Of a stretch of 64,000 nucleotides of DNA, positions 40,513 to 49,763 are shown in pieces. Origin of the DNA: Streptomyces asoensis (lineage in GTDB: Bacteria; Actinomycetota; Actinomycetes; Streptomycetales; Streptomycetaceae); assembly GCF_016860545.1 (NCBI RefSeq), contig NZ_BNEB01000005.1, forward strand, positions 3,086,930-3,150,929. Reading direction: 5' to 3'. The notes beneath the pieces are model-generated. The model did no database searches and was not told where the DNA came from. It saw only the letters and a list, made by a program, of their open reading frames with translations. The translations under genes were made by a program, and so were the position numbers. Positions within the stretch are counted from its first letter, which is position 1, and each line of letters starts with the position of its first letter.

Positions 40513-43500
40513 ATGCGGGACGGCCATAGGGCGGAAGCCGAGCGGTTGTTGGCGCGGGCCGTGGAGGAGGAGGTGCGCCGGTCCGGCGGCCGCAGCGACC
40601 GCCAGGTGCTGATGACCCGGGCCCGCGGCGCGCTGGACGCCATGGCGCAGACCGCCGCCGAGGAGTACGAGGCGTACGCGCGCGCCCTGGAGGAGACGGA
40701 AGCCCGGCAGGTCAGTTTCGGTCAGCGCTACGCGCGCGAGGGCGGCCGGACTCCTTTGCTGGTGGCGGGCGTTGCGGCCGTCACGGCAGCGGTCGCCGAC
40801 CTCGCGCTGGGCACCGGCCCCGGGACGGCCCTCGGCGCCGGGGTGACCGTCGGGGTCGTCGGCGCGGCGGCCACCGTCGTCAAGGTGGCCGGCACCCATC
40901 TGCCGGCCGCGCATCACCGGGCCGGAGAGGCGGGACAGCCCGGGGGCGCCGAGCAGCTGCGGCTCCAGTGGCTCACGGCACTGGAGGTACGGGGCATCCG
41001 CCCGTTCCTCGACCAGCAGCGGATGCTCAGCGCGACGACCGCGCCGAAGAAGGCCCCCGGGCCGCAGCTGCGGGGCGCCGACAAGAGCGCCGCCGCACGC
41101 GGACGGACCGTGCTCGCCCAGTCGTTCGCCCAACTCCCGGAACCCGCCGAACCGTTCGCGGGCCGCCGGGCGGAACTCGCGCAGATACGGCAGTGGGTGC
41201 AGACGGCCCGCGCCAGCACCCGCACCCAGCCGACGGTCGTCGTGCTGCACGGCCCGCCGGGCAGCGGCCGCACCACCCTCGCGGTCCGGGCCGCCCACGA
41301 CCTGCGCGACCAGTTCCGCGGCGCCTGCGTCGTGGACCTGCGCGGCGACAGCACGCAGGGGGCACCCCTGCCCACCCGGGACGCCCTGCTGCACCTGCTG
41401 AACCGGCTCGGCGCCCCCCGCGAACAGCTCCTCTTCCGTGAGCGCTCCTCCCCCGACCAGCAGGTCAAACGGCTCAGCGAGCTGTACCAGCAGCATCTGA
41501 CCGACCTGCCGGTCACGGTGATCCTCGACGACGCCTCCGATCCCGCACAGATCCGCGCACTCGTCCCGGAACGCTCCGACAGCCTGGTCCTCGTCACCGG
41601 CAGGACCCCGCCGGACCTGCCCGCCGAGCTGTCCGCGTGGGTGCACGACCTGCCGGTGCGGCCCCTCGACACGGCCGGCGCGGAGGAACTGCTGACCGCG
41701 AGCGCACAGGACGCCTCCGGCCCCTACGACGCCGAGTCCGCCGACCGCATCACCCGCTCGTGCGGCGGCCTGCCGCTGGCCCTGCGGATCGTCGGCTCCT
41801 CGCTCGGCCCGCGCTCACCCCGCGCGCTGGCCGCCGACCTCGCCGCCTACGGCCCGGTGGAGCCGGTCGAGCGCGCCCTGTGGCTGCGCTACACCGACCA
41901 GCCCGACACGACCCGCCGACTGCTGCGCCGGCTCGCGCTGGCCGGGCGCGCCTCACTCGGCACGGCCGCGGCGGCGGCCCTGCTGGCCACGGACCGCGCC
42001 GAGGCCACCCGCCATCTCACGGCCCTCGCCGGCGCCGGTCTGGTCGACCACGTCCGCGGCGACCGCTACCGGCTGCACGACCTGGTCCGCGCCTTCGCCC
42101 AGGCCCGCCTCGTGGACGAGGAGGAACCGGGCGAGCGCGCGGCCGCCCAGGAACGGCTGATCGTCAGCTACGCCGAACTCGCCGACTCCGTGCTGCGCCT
42201 CGTCGACGGCAACATGTCCACCCGCTCGGACCGCTTCACCCCGCACGGCTTCACCTCCCTCGACGAGGCACTGCGCTGGCTGGACGACGAGTCGAGCTTC
42301 ATCACGGCGACCCTGCGGCACGCGGAGGGCGTCGACCAGAACGCCGTCATGAGCCTGCTCGGCGCGCTGTGCGACTACTGCCTGCTGCGCGGCGACCTCT
42401 ACCGGCTCGGTGAGATCAGCGAACTGGCCCAGTCGGTCGGCCAGGACCTGCTGGTGCGCTCCGTGCAGTGGCGTACGGGCATCGCGGCCCGCCAGCTCGG
42501 CGAGCTCGACAAGGCCCGTACGACGCTCAGCTCGGTCGTCGACCTCTACCTCCAGGCCCACCACGACGCCGGCGCGGCCCGCGCCCTGTGCTCGCTCGGC
42601 ATCACCCTGCACCACCAGGGCCAGCTGACGGAGGCGGCCGCGAGACTGCGGGAGGCCCTGGAGCTCCAGGCCGCGCCCGAGCTCGCCACCGACCGGGCCT
42701 GGACGATGCACGCGCTGGCCGCGGTGGAACGGGACCGGGCCCATCTGGCCGAGGCGCTCGACCTGCTCACTCGCTCCCTGGTCCTGCACCGCGCGGGCGG
42801 CTCCGTGCACGGCGAGGCCTGGGCCCACTTCCAGCTGGGCCAGCTGAACCTGCGCCGTGGGGACGTCCCGCGCGCCGAGGCCGATCTGCGCGAGGCCCTC
42901 GACCTGTACGGCCGTACCCGCGACGCCCGCGGCGAGGCCTGGGCCCTGACCCAGCTCGCCCGGGCCCGGCTGATCGCCGGGGACCCCGGTCCGGCGGCCG
43001 AGGACCTGCGGCGCGCGGCCGCCCGGCACCGGGACAACGAGGACGCGCGCGGCGAGGCCTGGACGGTCTACTACCTGGGCCTGGCCCTGGAGGAGACCGG
43101 CGACCTCGACCAGGCGGTGCGCGAGCTGGAACGCTCCCGCTCCCTGTTCTCCCGGATGCGTGACGTCTACGGCCTCGCCTGCGCCCGGCACCACTCGGCC
43201 CGGGTCACCCGCGACCAGCGGGCCGCCCAGACCGGTTCGCTGCGCAACTCCGGTTTCGCCCGGCAGCTCCTGGTCGACGCCCGCGCCGACTTCCAGCGCA
43301 TCGGCGTCGCCCACGGCGAGGCGTGGACCTGCCTGGAACTCGCGATCGTCGACGCGGGCAACGGGCGTACGCAGGCCGCCCTGGCCCTGTGCGAGGAGGC
43401 CGCGGCCCTCTTCGCCTCCTACGGCGACCGGCGCGGCGAGGACTGGGCCCGCTTCCTGCGCTGCACCCTGCTCCCGTACGCGGCCCCGGGCGGCGTCGAG

Positions 43501-43713
43501 GTCGGCACGGCGGTGGCCCAGGAGGAGCTGGCCCTGCTGTCCCGCGAACCCCACGCGCTGCGCGACGCCCGGCTCGACGAGTGCCTGGACGCCTACGGCC
43601 TGCTGCTGGAGCGGGGCATCCGCCTGGAGTCCGGCTGGCAGGCCTGGCGCCTGGGCCTGGTCCCCGGCCGACCGGCCCGAGAAATCATGGGCGTACAGAT
43701 AGAAACCCCCTGA
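40513..43713 (+). CDS. Membrane STAND (NB-ARC-type) ATPase with TPR sensor
   Basis: 1066 aa from ATG 40513 (GGAGG 10 nt upstream; an in-frame GTG at 40489 is less likely). Order: helical cytoplasmic head (1-75), two hydrophobic segments (about 80-130), a linker, then a nucleotide-binding module with FAGRRAELAQIRQW, P-loop HGPPGSGRTTLA (247-254), VTVILDDASDP (Walker B), LVLVTGR and GGLPLALRIVG (GxP motif). A winged-helix region follows, then about 450 residues of tetratricopeptide repeats (repeating ARGEAWALTQLARARL, EAWTVYYLGLALEETGDLDQA). It has no SARP DNA-binding domain. STAND proteins are inactive until a ligand triggers oligomerisation; the effector here would be the membrane-anchored head. 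Confidence 0.88.
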   Translation: MRDGHRAEAERLLARAVEEEVRRSGGRSDRQVLMTRARGALDAMAQTAAEEYEAYARALEETEARQVSFGQRYAREGGRTPLLVAGVAAVTAAVADLALGTGPGTALGAGVTVGVVGAAATVVKVAGTHLPAAHHRAGEAGQPGGAEQLRLQWLTALEVRGIRPFLDQQRMLSATTAPKKAPGPQLRGADKSAAARGRTVLAQSFAQLPEPAEPFAGRRAELAQIRQWVQTARASTRTQPTVVVLHGPPGSGRTTLAVRAAHDLRDQFRGACVVDLRGDSTQGAPLPTRDALLHLLNRLGAPREQLLFRERSSPDQQVKRLSELYQQHLTDLPVTVILDDASDPAQIRALVPERSDSLVLVTGRTPPDLPAELSAWVHDLPVRPLDTAGAEELLTASAQDASGPYDAESADRITRSCGGLPLALRIVGSSLGPRSPRALAADLAAYGPVEPVERALWLRYTDQPDTTRRLLRRLALAGRASLGTAAAAALLATDRAEATRHLTALAGAGLVDHVRGDRYRLHDLVRAFAQARLVDEEEPGERAAAQERLIVSYAELADSVLRLVDGNMSTRSDRFTPHGFTSLDEALRWLDDESSFITATLRHAEGVDQNAVMSLLGALCDYCLLRGDLYRLGEISELAQSVGQDLLVRSVQWRTGIAARQLGELDKARTTLSSVVDLYLQAHHDAGAARALCSLGITLHHQGQLTEAAARLREALELQAAPELATDRAWTMHALAAVERDRAHLAEALDLLTRSLVLHRAGGSVHGEAWAHFQLGQLNLRRGDVPRAEADLREALDLYGRTRDARGEAWALTQLARARLIAGDPGPAAEDLRRAAARHRDNEDARGEAWTVYYLGLALEETGDLDQAVRELERSRSLFSRMRDVYGLACARHHSARVTRDQRAAQTGSLRNSGFARQLLVDARADFQRIGVAHGEAWTCLELAIVDAGNGRTQAALALCEEAAALFASYGDRRGEDWARFLRCTLLPYAAPGGVEVGTAVAQEELALLSREPHALRDARLDECLDAYGLLLERGIRLESGWQAWRLGLVPGRPAREIMGVQIETP

Positions 43714-43828
43714 TCCCCAGCACCGGCCCACGGCACCCGCCGCCGGGCGGACGCCCCAGGACCGGCCCAATGGCGGGCCGGGCCGGAGACCCGGGGGGCT
43801 TCGGGTCCGGAACGGGGCCGGGTGGGTG

Positions 43829-44068
43829 TCACCTCACGCGGTCGTGGGCCTCACCGGCGGTGGCCGCGGAGGCGTCCTCCGGGTCCGCCGGCTCCTTGAA
43901 GTCGACCTTGCCCATGTGCTTGCTCATGGACTTCATCAGGCCCCACACCGCCACCGCCATCGCCGCGAACACGATGAAGCCGAGGACGCCAGGGGTGACC
44001 TTGTTCTCGTCGACCTCCTTGGCCAGGGGGACGAGGTGCGTCATTGCCAGGCTCACGCTTGCGCTCAT
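43829..44068 (-). CDS. Small single-TM protein downstream of mca
   Basis: 79 aa from the ATG at 44068, which begins 1 nt after the mca stop; another ATG at 44077 overlaps mca. Sequence plan: short N-terminus (SLAMTHLVPLAKEVDENKVTPG), one membrane helix (VLGFIVFAAMAVAVWGLMKSM), and a short basic then acidic cytoplasmic tail (SKHMGKVDFKEPADPEDAS). I recognise this compact pattern as conserved next to mca in Streptomyces, but no function is known. Almost certainly translated with mca. Confidence 0.8.
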   Translation of the reverse strand: MSASVSLAMTHLVPLAKEVDENKVTPGVLGFIVFAAMAVAVWGLMKSMSKHMGKVDFKEPADPEDASAATAGEAHDRVR

Positions 44069-44069
44069 G

Positions 44070-44951
44070 TCAGGCATTGTCGCGGATGCCCGCAAAGAGG
44101 TCGTCCTCGGGGAGGGAGGTATCGACGCGGGACTTCGCGAGCTCGTACTCCTCCGTCGGCCAGACCTCCTTCTGGATCTCCATCGGCACCCGGAACCAGC
44201 CGCCGTCGGGGTCGATCTGCGTGGCGTGCGCGATCAGCGCCTTGTCGCGGATCTCGTAGAAGTCGGCGCACGGGACGTGCGTGGTGAGCGTGCGCTCCTT
44301 CTGCCCGAACTCCTCCCACCGCTTGAGCCAGTCCCCGTAGGGGGACTCCAGGCCGCGGTCGAGCATCGCGTGGTGCAGCGCCTCGGTGCGGGGCCGGTTG
44401 AAGCCCTGGTTGTAGTAGAGCTTCAGCGGCCGGTAGGCGGGCCCGAACTCGCCCTCGGGGTACTTCTCGGTGTCGTCCGCGCCCTCGAAGGCCACCATCG
44501 AGATCTTGTGGGTCATGATGTGGTCGGGGTGCGGGTAACCGCCGTTCTCGTCGTAGGTGGTGATCACCTGCGGACGGAACGTGCGGATCTGCTTGACCAG
44601 TTCTCCGGCCGCCTTGTCGACGTCCTCCAGCGCGAAGCAGCCCTCGGGCAGCGGCGGCAGCGGGTCGCCCTCGGGCAGACCCGAGTCGACGAAACCGAGC
44701 CACTCCTGCCGGACGCCGAGGATCTCGCGGGCCTCGTCCATCTCCTTCTTGCGCACCTCGTGGATGTGCTCCTCGATGTACGTGTCGCCCTGCAGCTTGG
44801 GATTGAGGATGGAGCCGCGCTCCCCGCCCGTGCAGGTCACCACCAGCACGTCCACCCCCTCGGACACGTACTTCGCCATGGTGGCCGCGCCCTTGCTCGA
44901 CTCGTCGTCGGGGTGCGCGTGAACGGCCATCAGTCGCAGCTGGTCAGTCAA
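44070..44951 (-). CDS. mca: Mycothiol S-conjugate amidase
   Basis: 293 aa from a TTG start at 44951 (GAGGA about 8 nt upstream). PIG-L/LmbE deacetylase fold: zinc site HAHPDDES (His13, Asp16) and HPDHIMTHK (third ligand His), with LGFVDSGLPEGDPLPPLPEGCF and the C-terminal PMEIQKEVWPTEEYELA typical of Mca. It cleaves mycothiol conjugates of electrophiles and toxins to a mercapturic acid and GlcN-Ins, the actinobacterial detoxification route; the deacetylase MshB is the paralogue but is less similar in these segments. Divergent from the DUF4307 gene. Confidence 0.95.
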   Translation of the reverse strand: MTDQLRLMAVHAHPDDESSKGAATMAKYVSEGVDVLVVTCTGGERGSILNPKLQGDTYIEEHIHEVRKKEMDEAREILGVRQEWLGFVDSGLPEGDPLPPLPEGCFALEDVDKAAGELVKQIRTFRPQVITTYDENGGYPHPDHIMTHKISMVAFEGADDTEKYPEGEFGPAYRPLKLYYNQGFNRPRTEALHHAMLDRGLESPYGDWLKRWEEFGQKERTLTTHVPCADFYEIRDKALIAHATQIDPDGGWFRVPMEIQKEVWPTEEYELAKSRVDTSLPEDDLFAGIRDNA

Positions 44952-45005
44952 GACTCAATCCTCGGTAAGTCGGCGCCCGTGTGAACCGGCGCGATCGCAG
45001 GCTTC

Positions 45006-45011
45006 TATAGT
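45006..45011 (+). promoter_or_regulatory. -10 hexamer for DUF4307 gene
   Basis: TATAGT, a good -10 box in the divergent mca/DUF4307 region, with TGAACC (44982-44987) 18 nt upstream as a modest -35. The start codon is 43 nt downstream and carries a GGGAGGA site. Confidence 0.55.
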
Positions 45012-45054
45012 GACCGAATCGGAAGGCGAATAATTCCGCGCCGGGAGGACGATC

Positions 45055-45456
45055 ATGAGTACGGCGAGCACGCGGCTGCCCGAGGGCCGCTACGGCCGTT
45101 CCTCGGACGAGCGGGCGGACCACAAACTCAAGATCGCCGGTGTGGTCCTCGGCGTCTTCGTGCTCGCGCTGATCGGTTACTTCGCCTATCACTACGTCGG
45201 CCAGAACAAGATCAGTGCCGAGGTGATCACCTTCAAGGCGACCTCGGCCGAAGCGGTGGAGCTCCATCTGGAGGTCCGCAAGGACGCCGGTGTGAGCGGC
45301 TACTGCACGGTGCGCTCGCAGTCCGCCGACGGCGCCGAGGTGGGCCGCGCGGACTTCCGCTTCTCCGGTGCGGACACCCGGATCGACCGGACGGTCACGC
45401 TGCGCACCACGACGAAGGGCACGACCGCCGAGCTGCTCGGCTGTCACGCCGACTGA
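45055..45456 (+). CDS. DUF4307 single-TM protein
   Basis: 133 aa. Cytoplasmic N-terminus (LPEGRYGRSSDERADHKLK), one membrane helix (about 27-47: IAGVVLGVFVLALIGYFAYHYV), and an exported beta-rich domain (ISAEVITFKATSAEAVELHLEVRKDAG ... GYCTVRSQSADGAEVGRADFRF) with two Cys (GYCTV and LLGCHAD) that could pair. This is the usual DUF4307 layout in actinobacteria, regularly found beside mca and greA. Function unknown. Confidence 0.9.
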   Translation: MSTASTRLPEGRYGRSSDERADHKLKIAGVVLGVFVLALIGYFAYHYVGQNKISAEVITFKATSAEAVELHLEVRKDAGVSGYCTVRSQSADGAEVGRADFRFSGADTRIDRTVTLRTTTKGTTAELLGCHAD

Positions 45457-45666
45457 CCCGGTCGGCACCGGCGGACGGCAGAGCCGCCCGGCGAAGGTCA
45501 TCCACCACAATCCCTACGCGCTGACCTGCGGCGACGGAATTCTGGTGCCTTATGTCCTCCCCCTTCGGCCACCAAATTGTTAGGCTCGTGGTTTCGCCCA
45601 TCACCTGAGGAACATGCTTCCGGTAGGGCGATGCTTTGTATTTCCCAGTACCGACGAGGAGCACCT

Positions 45667-46167
45667 GTGACCCAGACCAGCGAGTCCGTCACCTGGCTGA
45701 CCCAGGAGGCGTACAACAAGCTCAAGGTCGAGCTTGAGTACCTTACTGGTCCTGCGCGCACGGAGATCGCCGCCAAGATCGCGGCCGCGCGCGAGGAGGG
45801 GGACCTGCGTGAGAACGGTGGGTACCACGCCGCCAAGGAGGAGCAGGGCAAGCAGGAGCTCCGTGTGCGCCAGCTGACCCAGCTCCTCGAGAACGCCAAG
45901 GTGGGCGAGGCTCCGACCTCCACCGACGGCGCCGTGGCGCCCGGCATGGTGGTGACCATCGCCTTCGACGGCGACGAGGACGACACCACCACGTTCCTGC
46001 TCGCCTCGCGCGAGTACGCGAGCTCCGACATCGAGACCTACTCGCCGCAGTCCCCGCTGGGCACCGGCGTGATCGGCCACAAGGTCGGCGAGGACGCGGA
46101 GTACGAGCTGCCCAACGGCAAGAGGGCCTCCGTGCGCATCCTCAAGGCCGAGCCCTACAGCGGCTGA
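45667..46167 (+). CDS. greA: Transcription elongation factor GreA
   Basis: 166 aa from GTG 45667 with GAGGAG 5-6 nt upstream. N-terminal coiled coil with WLTQEAYNKLKVELEYLTGPARTEIAAKIAAAREEGDLRENGGYHAAKEEQGKQE; the acidic tip residues (Asp46, Glu49) that reach the polymerase active site are present. C-terminal FKBP-like domain: SPLGTGVIGHKVGEDAEYELPNGKRASVRILKAE. It stimulates transcript cleavage by backtracked RNA polymerase. Single gene followed by a strong hairpin. Confidence 0.97.
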   Translation: MTQTSESVTWLTQEAYNKLKVELEYLTGPARTEIAAKIAAAREEGDLRENGGYHAAKEEQGKQELRVRQLTQLLENAKVGEAPTSTDGAVAPGMVVTIAFDGDEDDTTTFLLASREYASSDIETYSPQSPLGTGVIGHKVGEDAEYELPNGKRASVRILKAEPYSG

Positions 46168-46200
46168 CCGGCGACGGTCCGCCCCCTCTCCGCCCCGACG

Positions 46201-46231
46201 AAGCCCCCGGCGCCCGCGGCGCCGGGGGCTT
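46201..46231. terminator. Strong hairpin terminator after greA
   Basis: Perfect 14-bp stem AAGCCCCCGGCGCC (46201-46214) with its complement (46218-46231), loop CGC. It separates greA from the convergent ABC-transporter operon. Confidence 0.9.
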
Positions 46232-46295
46232 CGCGCTGTCCGGTCTCAGGCGCCCGGGACCCGGCGGCCCGGGACTCCGGCGGGTCCGGCCGCGC

Positions 46296-47159
46296 TCACG
46301 CCGTCGCCGAGCGGTACTTGCGGACCGCCAGCGTCCGGAAGATCACGATGATCAGCACCGAGTAGATCAGCGAGGCCCAGACGGGGTGCTGCATGGGCCA
46401 GGCGTCGGACTGCGACTGTCCGGGGTTGGCGAAGAGCACCCGGCAGGCCTGCACGGTGGCGCTGAACGGGTTCCACTCGGCGATGTGGCGCAGCCACGGC
46501 GTCATGTTGCTGGTGTCGACGAAGGCGTTGGAGATGAAGGTCACCGGGAAGAGCCAGATCAGTCCGCCGGAGGTGGCCGCCTCGGGGGTGCGCACGCTCA
46601 GGCCGATCAGCGCGCCGATCCAGGTGAACGCGTAGCCGAGCAGGAGCAGCAGCCCGAAGGCGGCCAGCACCCGGGCGGCGTTGGTGCTCCCGTCGGAGCC
46701 GACCCGCCAGCCGACCAGGAGGGCGACCACCGCCAGGACGAGCAGCGTGAGCGCCGTCTGCACGAGGTCGGCGAAGGTGCGGCCGGTGAGCACCGCGCCG
46801 CGCGCCATGGGCAGCGAGCGGAAGCGGTCGATGAGGCCCTTGTGCATGTCGTCGGCGATGCCCGCGCCGGCGCCTGCGGTGGCGAAGGTGACGGTCTGGG
46901 CGAAGATCCCCGCCATGAGGAAGTTGGTGTAGGCGGTGGCGCTCGTGCTGCCGCCGATCTTCATGGACCCGCCGAAGACGTAGGTGAACAGCACCACGAA
47001 CATGATCGGCTGGATGAGCCCGAAAATGACCATTTCCGGGATGCGGGACATCCGGATCAGGTTGCGCTGTGCCACGACCAGCGAGTCACGGACGGACTGT
47101 CCGAAGGCGTTCGCGGGCTTGGGCGCCGTGCCGCGTGCGGCGTCGGTGACGGCACTCAT
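46296..47159 (-). CDS. ABC-2 type permease (DrrB-like)
   Basis: 287 aa with six hydrophobic segments and the ABC-2 membrane fold: RMSRIPEMVIFGLIQPIMFVVLFTYVFGGSM, FLMAGIFAQTVTFATAGAGAGIADDMHKGLIDRFRSLPMARGAVLTGRTFADL, and PEAATSGGLIWLFPVTFISNAFVDTSNMTPWLRHIAEWNPFS. This is the DrrB/daunorubicin-resistance permease type that exports hydrophobic compounds. Its ATG overlaps the stop of the ATPase gene by 4 nt. Confidence 0.93.
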   Translation of the reverse strand: MSAVTDAARGTAPKPANAFGQSVRDSLVVAQRNLIRMSRIPEMVIFGLIQPIMFVVLFTYVFGGSMKIGGSTSATAYTNFLMAGIFAQTVTFATAGAGAGIADDMHKGLIDRFRSLPMARGAVLTGRTFADLVQTALTLLVLAVVALLVGWRVGSDGSTNAARVLAAFGLLLLLGYAFTWIGALIGLSVRTPEAATSGGLIWLFPVTFISNAFVDTSNMTPWLRHIAEWNPFSATVQACRVLFANPGQSQSDAWPMQHPVWASLIYSVLIIVIFRTLAVRKYRSATA

Positions 47160-48205
47160 CTGGCGGTCTCCTTCTCGCTCTGTCCGTCTCGTCGGTTCTT
47201 CTCGCTCTTGGTGCTCTTGCTGTTCTTGGCGTTCTCGGTGCTCTCGTCGCTCTCGTCGGGGTTCAGCTCGGCCACGTGGCCGGTCAGCGACAGGAAGACG
47301 TCGTCGAGGGTGGGGCGGCGCAGGCCGATGTCGTCGATCTCGATACCGCGGGTGTCGAGTTCCCGGATGACCTCGGCGAGGAGCTTGGCGCCGCCGCTGA
47401 CGGGCACGGTGAGCTTGCGGGTGTGCTGCTCGAGGGTGGTCTCGCCCTTGCCGAAACCGGCCAGGATCCCGGCCGTCGTGGCGATGTGTTCGCGGTCGTG
47501 CACCACGACCTCCACGCGCTCCCCGCCGGTGCGGGCCTTGAGCTGGTCGGAGGTGCCGCGGGCGATGACCCGGCCGTGGTCGACGACCGCGATGTCATGG
47601 GCGAGGTGGTCGGCCTCCTCGAGGTACTGCGTGGTCAGCAGCAGGGTCGTGCCGCCGGAGACGAGGCGCTTGATCACCTCCCACAGCATCTGGCGGTTGC
47701 GGGGGTCGAGGCCGGTCGTCGGCTCGTCCATGAACATGACCGGCGGGGAGACGACCAGGGCCGCGGCCAGGTCGAGGCGGCGGCGCATGCCGCCGGAGTA
47801 GGTCTTGGCGGTGCGGTCGGCGGCGTCCGCGAGGTCGAACTGCTCCAGCAGCTCGGCCGCCCGGGCCTTCGCCGCGCCGGACCTCATCTGGTAGAGCCGG
47901 CCGACCATCTGGAGGTTCTCGCGGCCGGTGAGGTATTCGTCGACCGCCGCGAACTGGCCGGACAGGCCGATCGAGCGGCGCACCTCGTTGGGGTGCTTGA
48001 GGACGTCCAGGCCGGCGACGACGGCCCGGCCGCTGTCGGGGCGCAGGAGTGTGGTGAGGCAGCGCACCGTGGTGGTCTTGCCCGCGCCGTTCGGTCCGAG
48101 CAGGCCCAGTACGGTGCCCTCGGGAACGTCCAGGTCCACGCCGTCCAGAGCCTTTACGTCGCCGAAGGTCTTCACCAGGCCTTCGGCGTAGATGGCACCT
48201 GGCAT
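47156..48205 (-). CDS. ABC transporter ATPase (DrrA-like)
   Basis: 349 aa from ATG 48205 (GGAG 6 nt upstream; a GTG at 48217 would include that site). Walker A GPNGAGKTT, signature YSGGMRRRLDLAAAL, Walker B VMFMDEPTTGLD, H-loop LLTTQYLEEADHLAHDIAVVDHG, and the DrrA-type C-terminal domain (TVPVSGGAKLLAEVIRELDTRGIEIDDIGLRRPTLDDVFLSLTGH). The last 35 residues are an unusual Ser/Lys/Glu/Asn-rich tail (ESTENAKNSKSTKSEKNRR). With the permease it forms an export pump, often for antibiotics; the substrate is unknown. Confidence 0.93.
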   Translation of the reverse strand: MPGAIYAEGLVKTFGDVKALDGVDLDVPEGTVLGLLGPNGAGKTTTVRCLTTLLRPDSGRAVVAGLDVLKHPNEVRRSIGLSGQFAAVDEYLTGRENLQMVGRLYQMRSGAAKARAAELLEQFDLADAADRTAKTYSGGMRRRLDLAAALVVSPPVMFMDEPTTGLDPRNRQMLWEVIKRLVSGGTTLLLTTQYLEEADHLAHDIAVVDHGRVIARGTSDQLKARTGGERVEVVVHDREHIATTAGILAGFGKGETTLEQHTRKLTVPVSGGAKLLAEVIRELDTRGIEIDDIGLRRPTLDDVFLSLTGHVAELNPDESDESTENAKNSKSTKSEKNRRDGQSEKETAR

Positions 48206-48387
48206 ATCAGTCTCCACGTCGTTGAGGATTCTTCGGAAAGCCTAGGTTTGTGCGTTTCGATCCGCCCGGTCAGACGTGAGGGGAGCGGCGTGACACACAC
48301 CATAACGCGATGTATCGCGTCTCACAATGCTGTTTCTCGAACGAGTGACGACAGGGCCGCCGGCCTCGCCCGGCGCGCTGTCCGGCC

Positions 48388-49617
48388 TCAGCCGACGACG
48401 GTGTAACCGGCCTCGCGCAGGGCCCTGCCGACCTCGGCGCAGTGCGCCGGCCCCTTCGTCTCCAGGTGCAGTTCGACCTCCGCCTCGGTCAGTCCGAGCC
48501 GGGGGTCGGTCCGCAGATGGCTCACGTCGAGGACGTTAGCGTCCACCACTGACAACGCCCCCAGAAGCGCGGCGAGGGCGCCGGGACGGTCCGTGAGCCG
48601 CACCCGGACGGCCAGGTAGCGGCCCTGCACCGCCATGCCGTGCCGCAGGACGCGCTCCATCAGCACCGGATCGACGTTGCCGCCGGACAGCACCGCGACG
48701 ACCGGGCCCTCGAAGGCCTCCGGCGCGCTGAGCAGCGCGGCCACCGGGCTCGCGCCGGCCGGCTCGACGACCAGCTTGGCCCGCTCCAGGCAGAGCAGCA
48801 GCGCCGCGGCCAGCTCGTCCTCCGTCACCGTGCGCACCTCGTCCACCAGCTCGCCGACGAGGGAGAACGGCACGTCGCCGGGCCGGCCCACCTTGATGCC
48901 GTCCGCCATCGTCGCCGGACTGCGCAGCGAGACCGGGCGGCCGGCCGCCAGCGAGGGGGGATACGCCGCGGCCCCCGCCGCCTGCACCCCGACGATCCGC
49001 ACGTCGGGCCGCAGCGCCTTCACCGCGACCGCGATTCCCGCCGCCAGTCCCCCGCCGCCGATCCCGACGACGATGGTGCGCACCTCGGGGCACTGTTCGA
49101 GGATCTCCAGACCGACCGTGCCCTGCCCCGCGATGATGTCCGGGTGGTCGAAGGGGTGGATGAAGACCGCCCCCGTGGCGGCCGCGTACTCCTGGGCCGC
49201 GGCCAGCGTCTCGTCGACGACCTGCCCGTGCAGCCGGACCTCGGCGCCGTACTCCCGGGTGGCGCTGATCTTCGGCAGCGGGGCGCCCTGCGGCATGAAC
49301 ACGGTGGAACGCACCCCGAGCACCGCCGAGGCCAGCGCCACCCCCTGCGCGTGGTTGCCCGCGCTCGCCGCCACCACACCGGCGGCCCGCTCCTCGGGGA
49401 GCAGCCCGGCGATGCGCACGTACGCGCCGCGCAGCTTGAACGACCCCGTCCGCTGGAGGTTCTCGCACTTGAGGTGCACCGGCGCGCCCACCAGCTGGGA
49501 CAGATGCCTGCTGCCTTCCATGGCGGTCGCCCGCGCCACGCCCGAGAGCATCTTCTGCGCTCCCCGCACGTCGTCGAGGGTGACGGGGCGCAAGGAGTCA
49601 GCCGTGCGGTAGCTCAT
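48388..49617 (-). CDS. ilvA: Threonine ammonia-lyase (threonine dehydratase) with ACT domain
   Basis: 409 aa from ATG 49617. Fold-type II PLP enzyme: KCENLQRTGSFKLRGAYVR (Schiff-base Lys), AASAGNHAQGVALASAVLG, IIAGQGTVGLEILEQ, VVGIGGGGLAAGIAVAVK (phosphate loop), and SGGNVDP. A single C-terminal ACT-like domain (about 330-409: VRVRLTDRPGALAALLGALSVVDANVLDV) suggests effector control. It deaminates threonine to 2-oxobutyrate. The short form with one ACT domain is closer to the catabolic TdcB-like group, so the isoleucine role is an inference. Confidence 0.92.
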   Translation of the reverse strand: MSYRTADSLRPVTLDDVRGAQKMLSGVARATAMEGSRHLSQLVGAPVHLKCENLQRTGSFKLRGAYVRIAGLLPEERAAGVVAASAGNHAQGVALASAVLGVRSTVFMPQGAPLPKISATREYGAEVRLHGQVVDETLAAAQEYAAATGAVFIHPFDHPDIIAGQGTVGLEILEQCPEVRTIVVGIGGGGLAAGIAVAVKALRPDVRIVGVQAAGAAAYPPSLAAGRPVSLRSPATMADGIKVGRPGDVPFSLVGELVDEVRTVTEDELAAALLLCLERAKLVVEPAGASPVAALLSAPEAFEGPVVAVLSGGNVDPVLMERVLRHGMAVQGRYLAVRVRLTDRPGALAALLGALSVVDANVLDVSHLRTDPRLGLTEAEVELHLETKGPAHCAEVGRALREAGYTVVG

Positions 49618-49763
49618 GACACCAGCATCGCAGTTCACAGGCGGGAACGACCGCTGTGACCAACGTCCGGGACAGGTTTGCGCAGCGCCGGTACGACCCG
49701 CCTTCCGGCCGCGTACTCTGTCCCCCATTCCAGCCAGCCCCTTCATGAAGTGAGCCTCCGGCC

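Noticed and set aside
45457..45666. Additional small gene or ncRNA before greA
   Set aside because: No ribosome site or codon bias; AT-richer text is better explained as the greA promoter and leader, although no clean -35/-10 pair was found.
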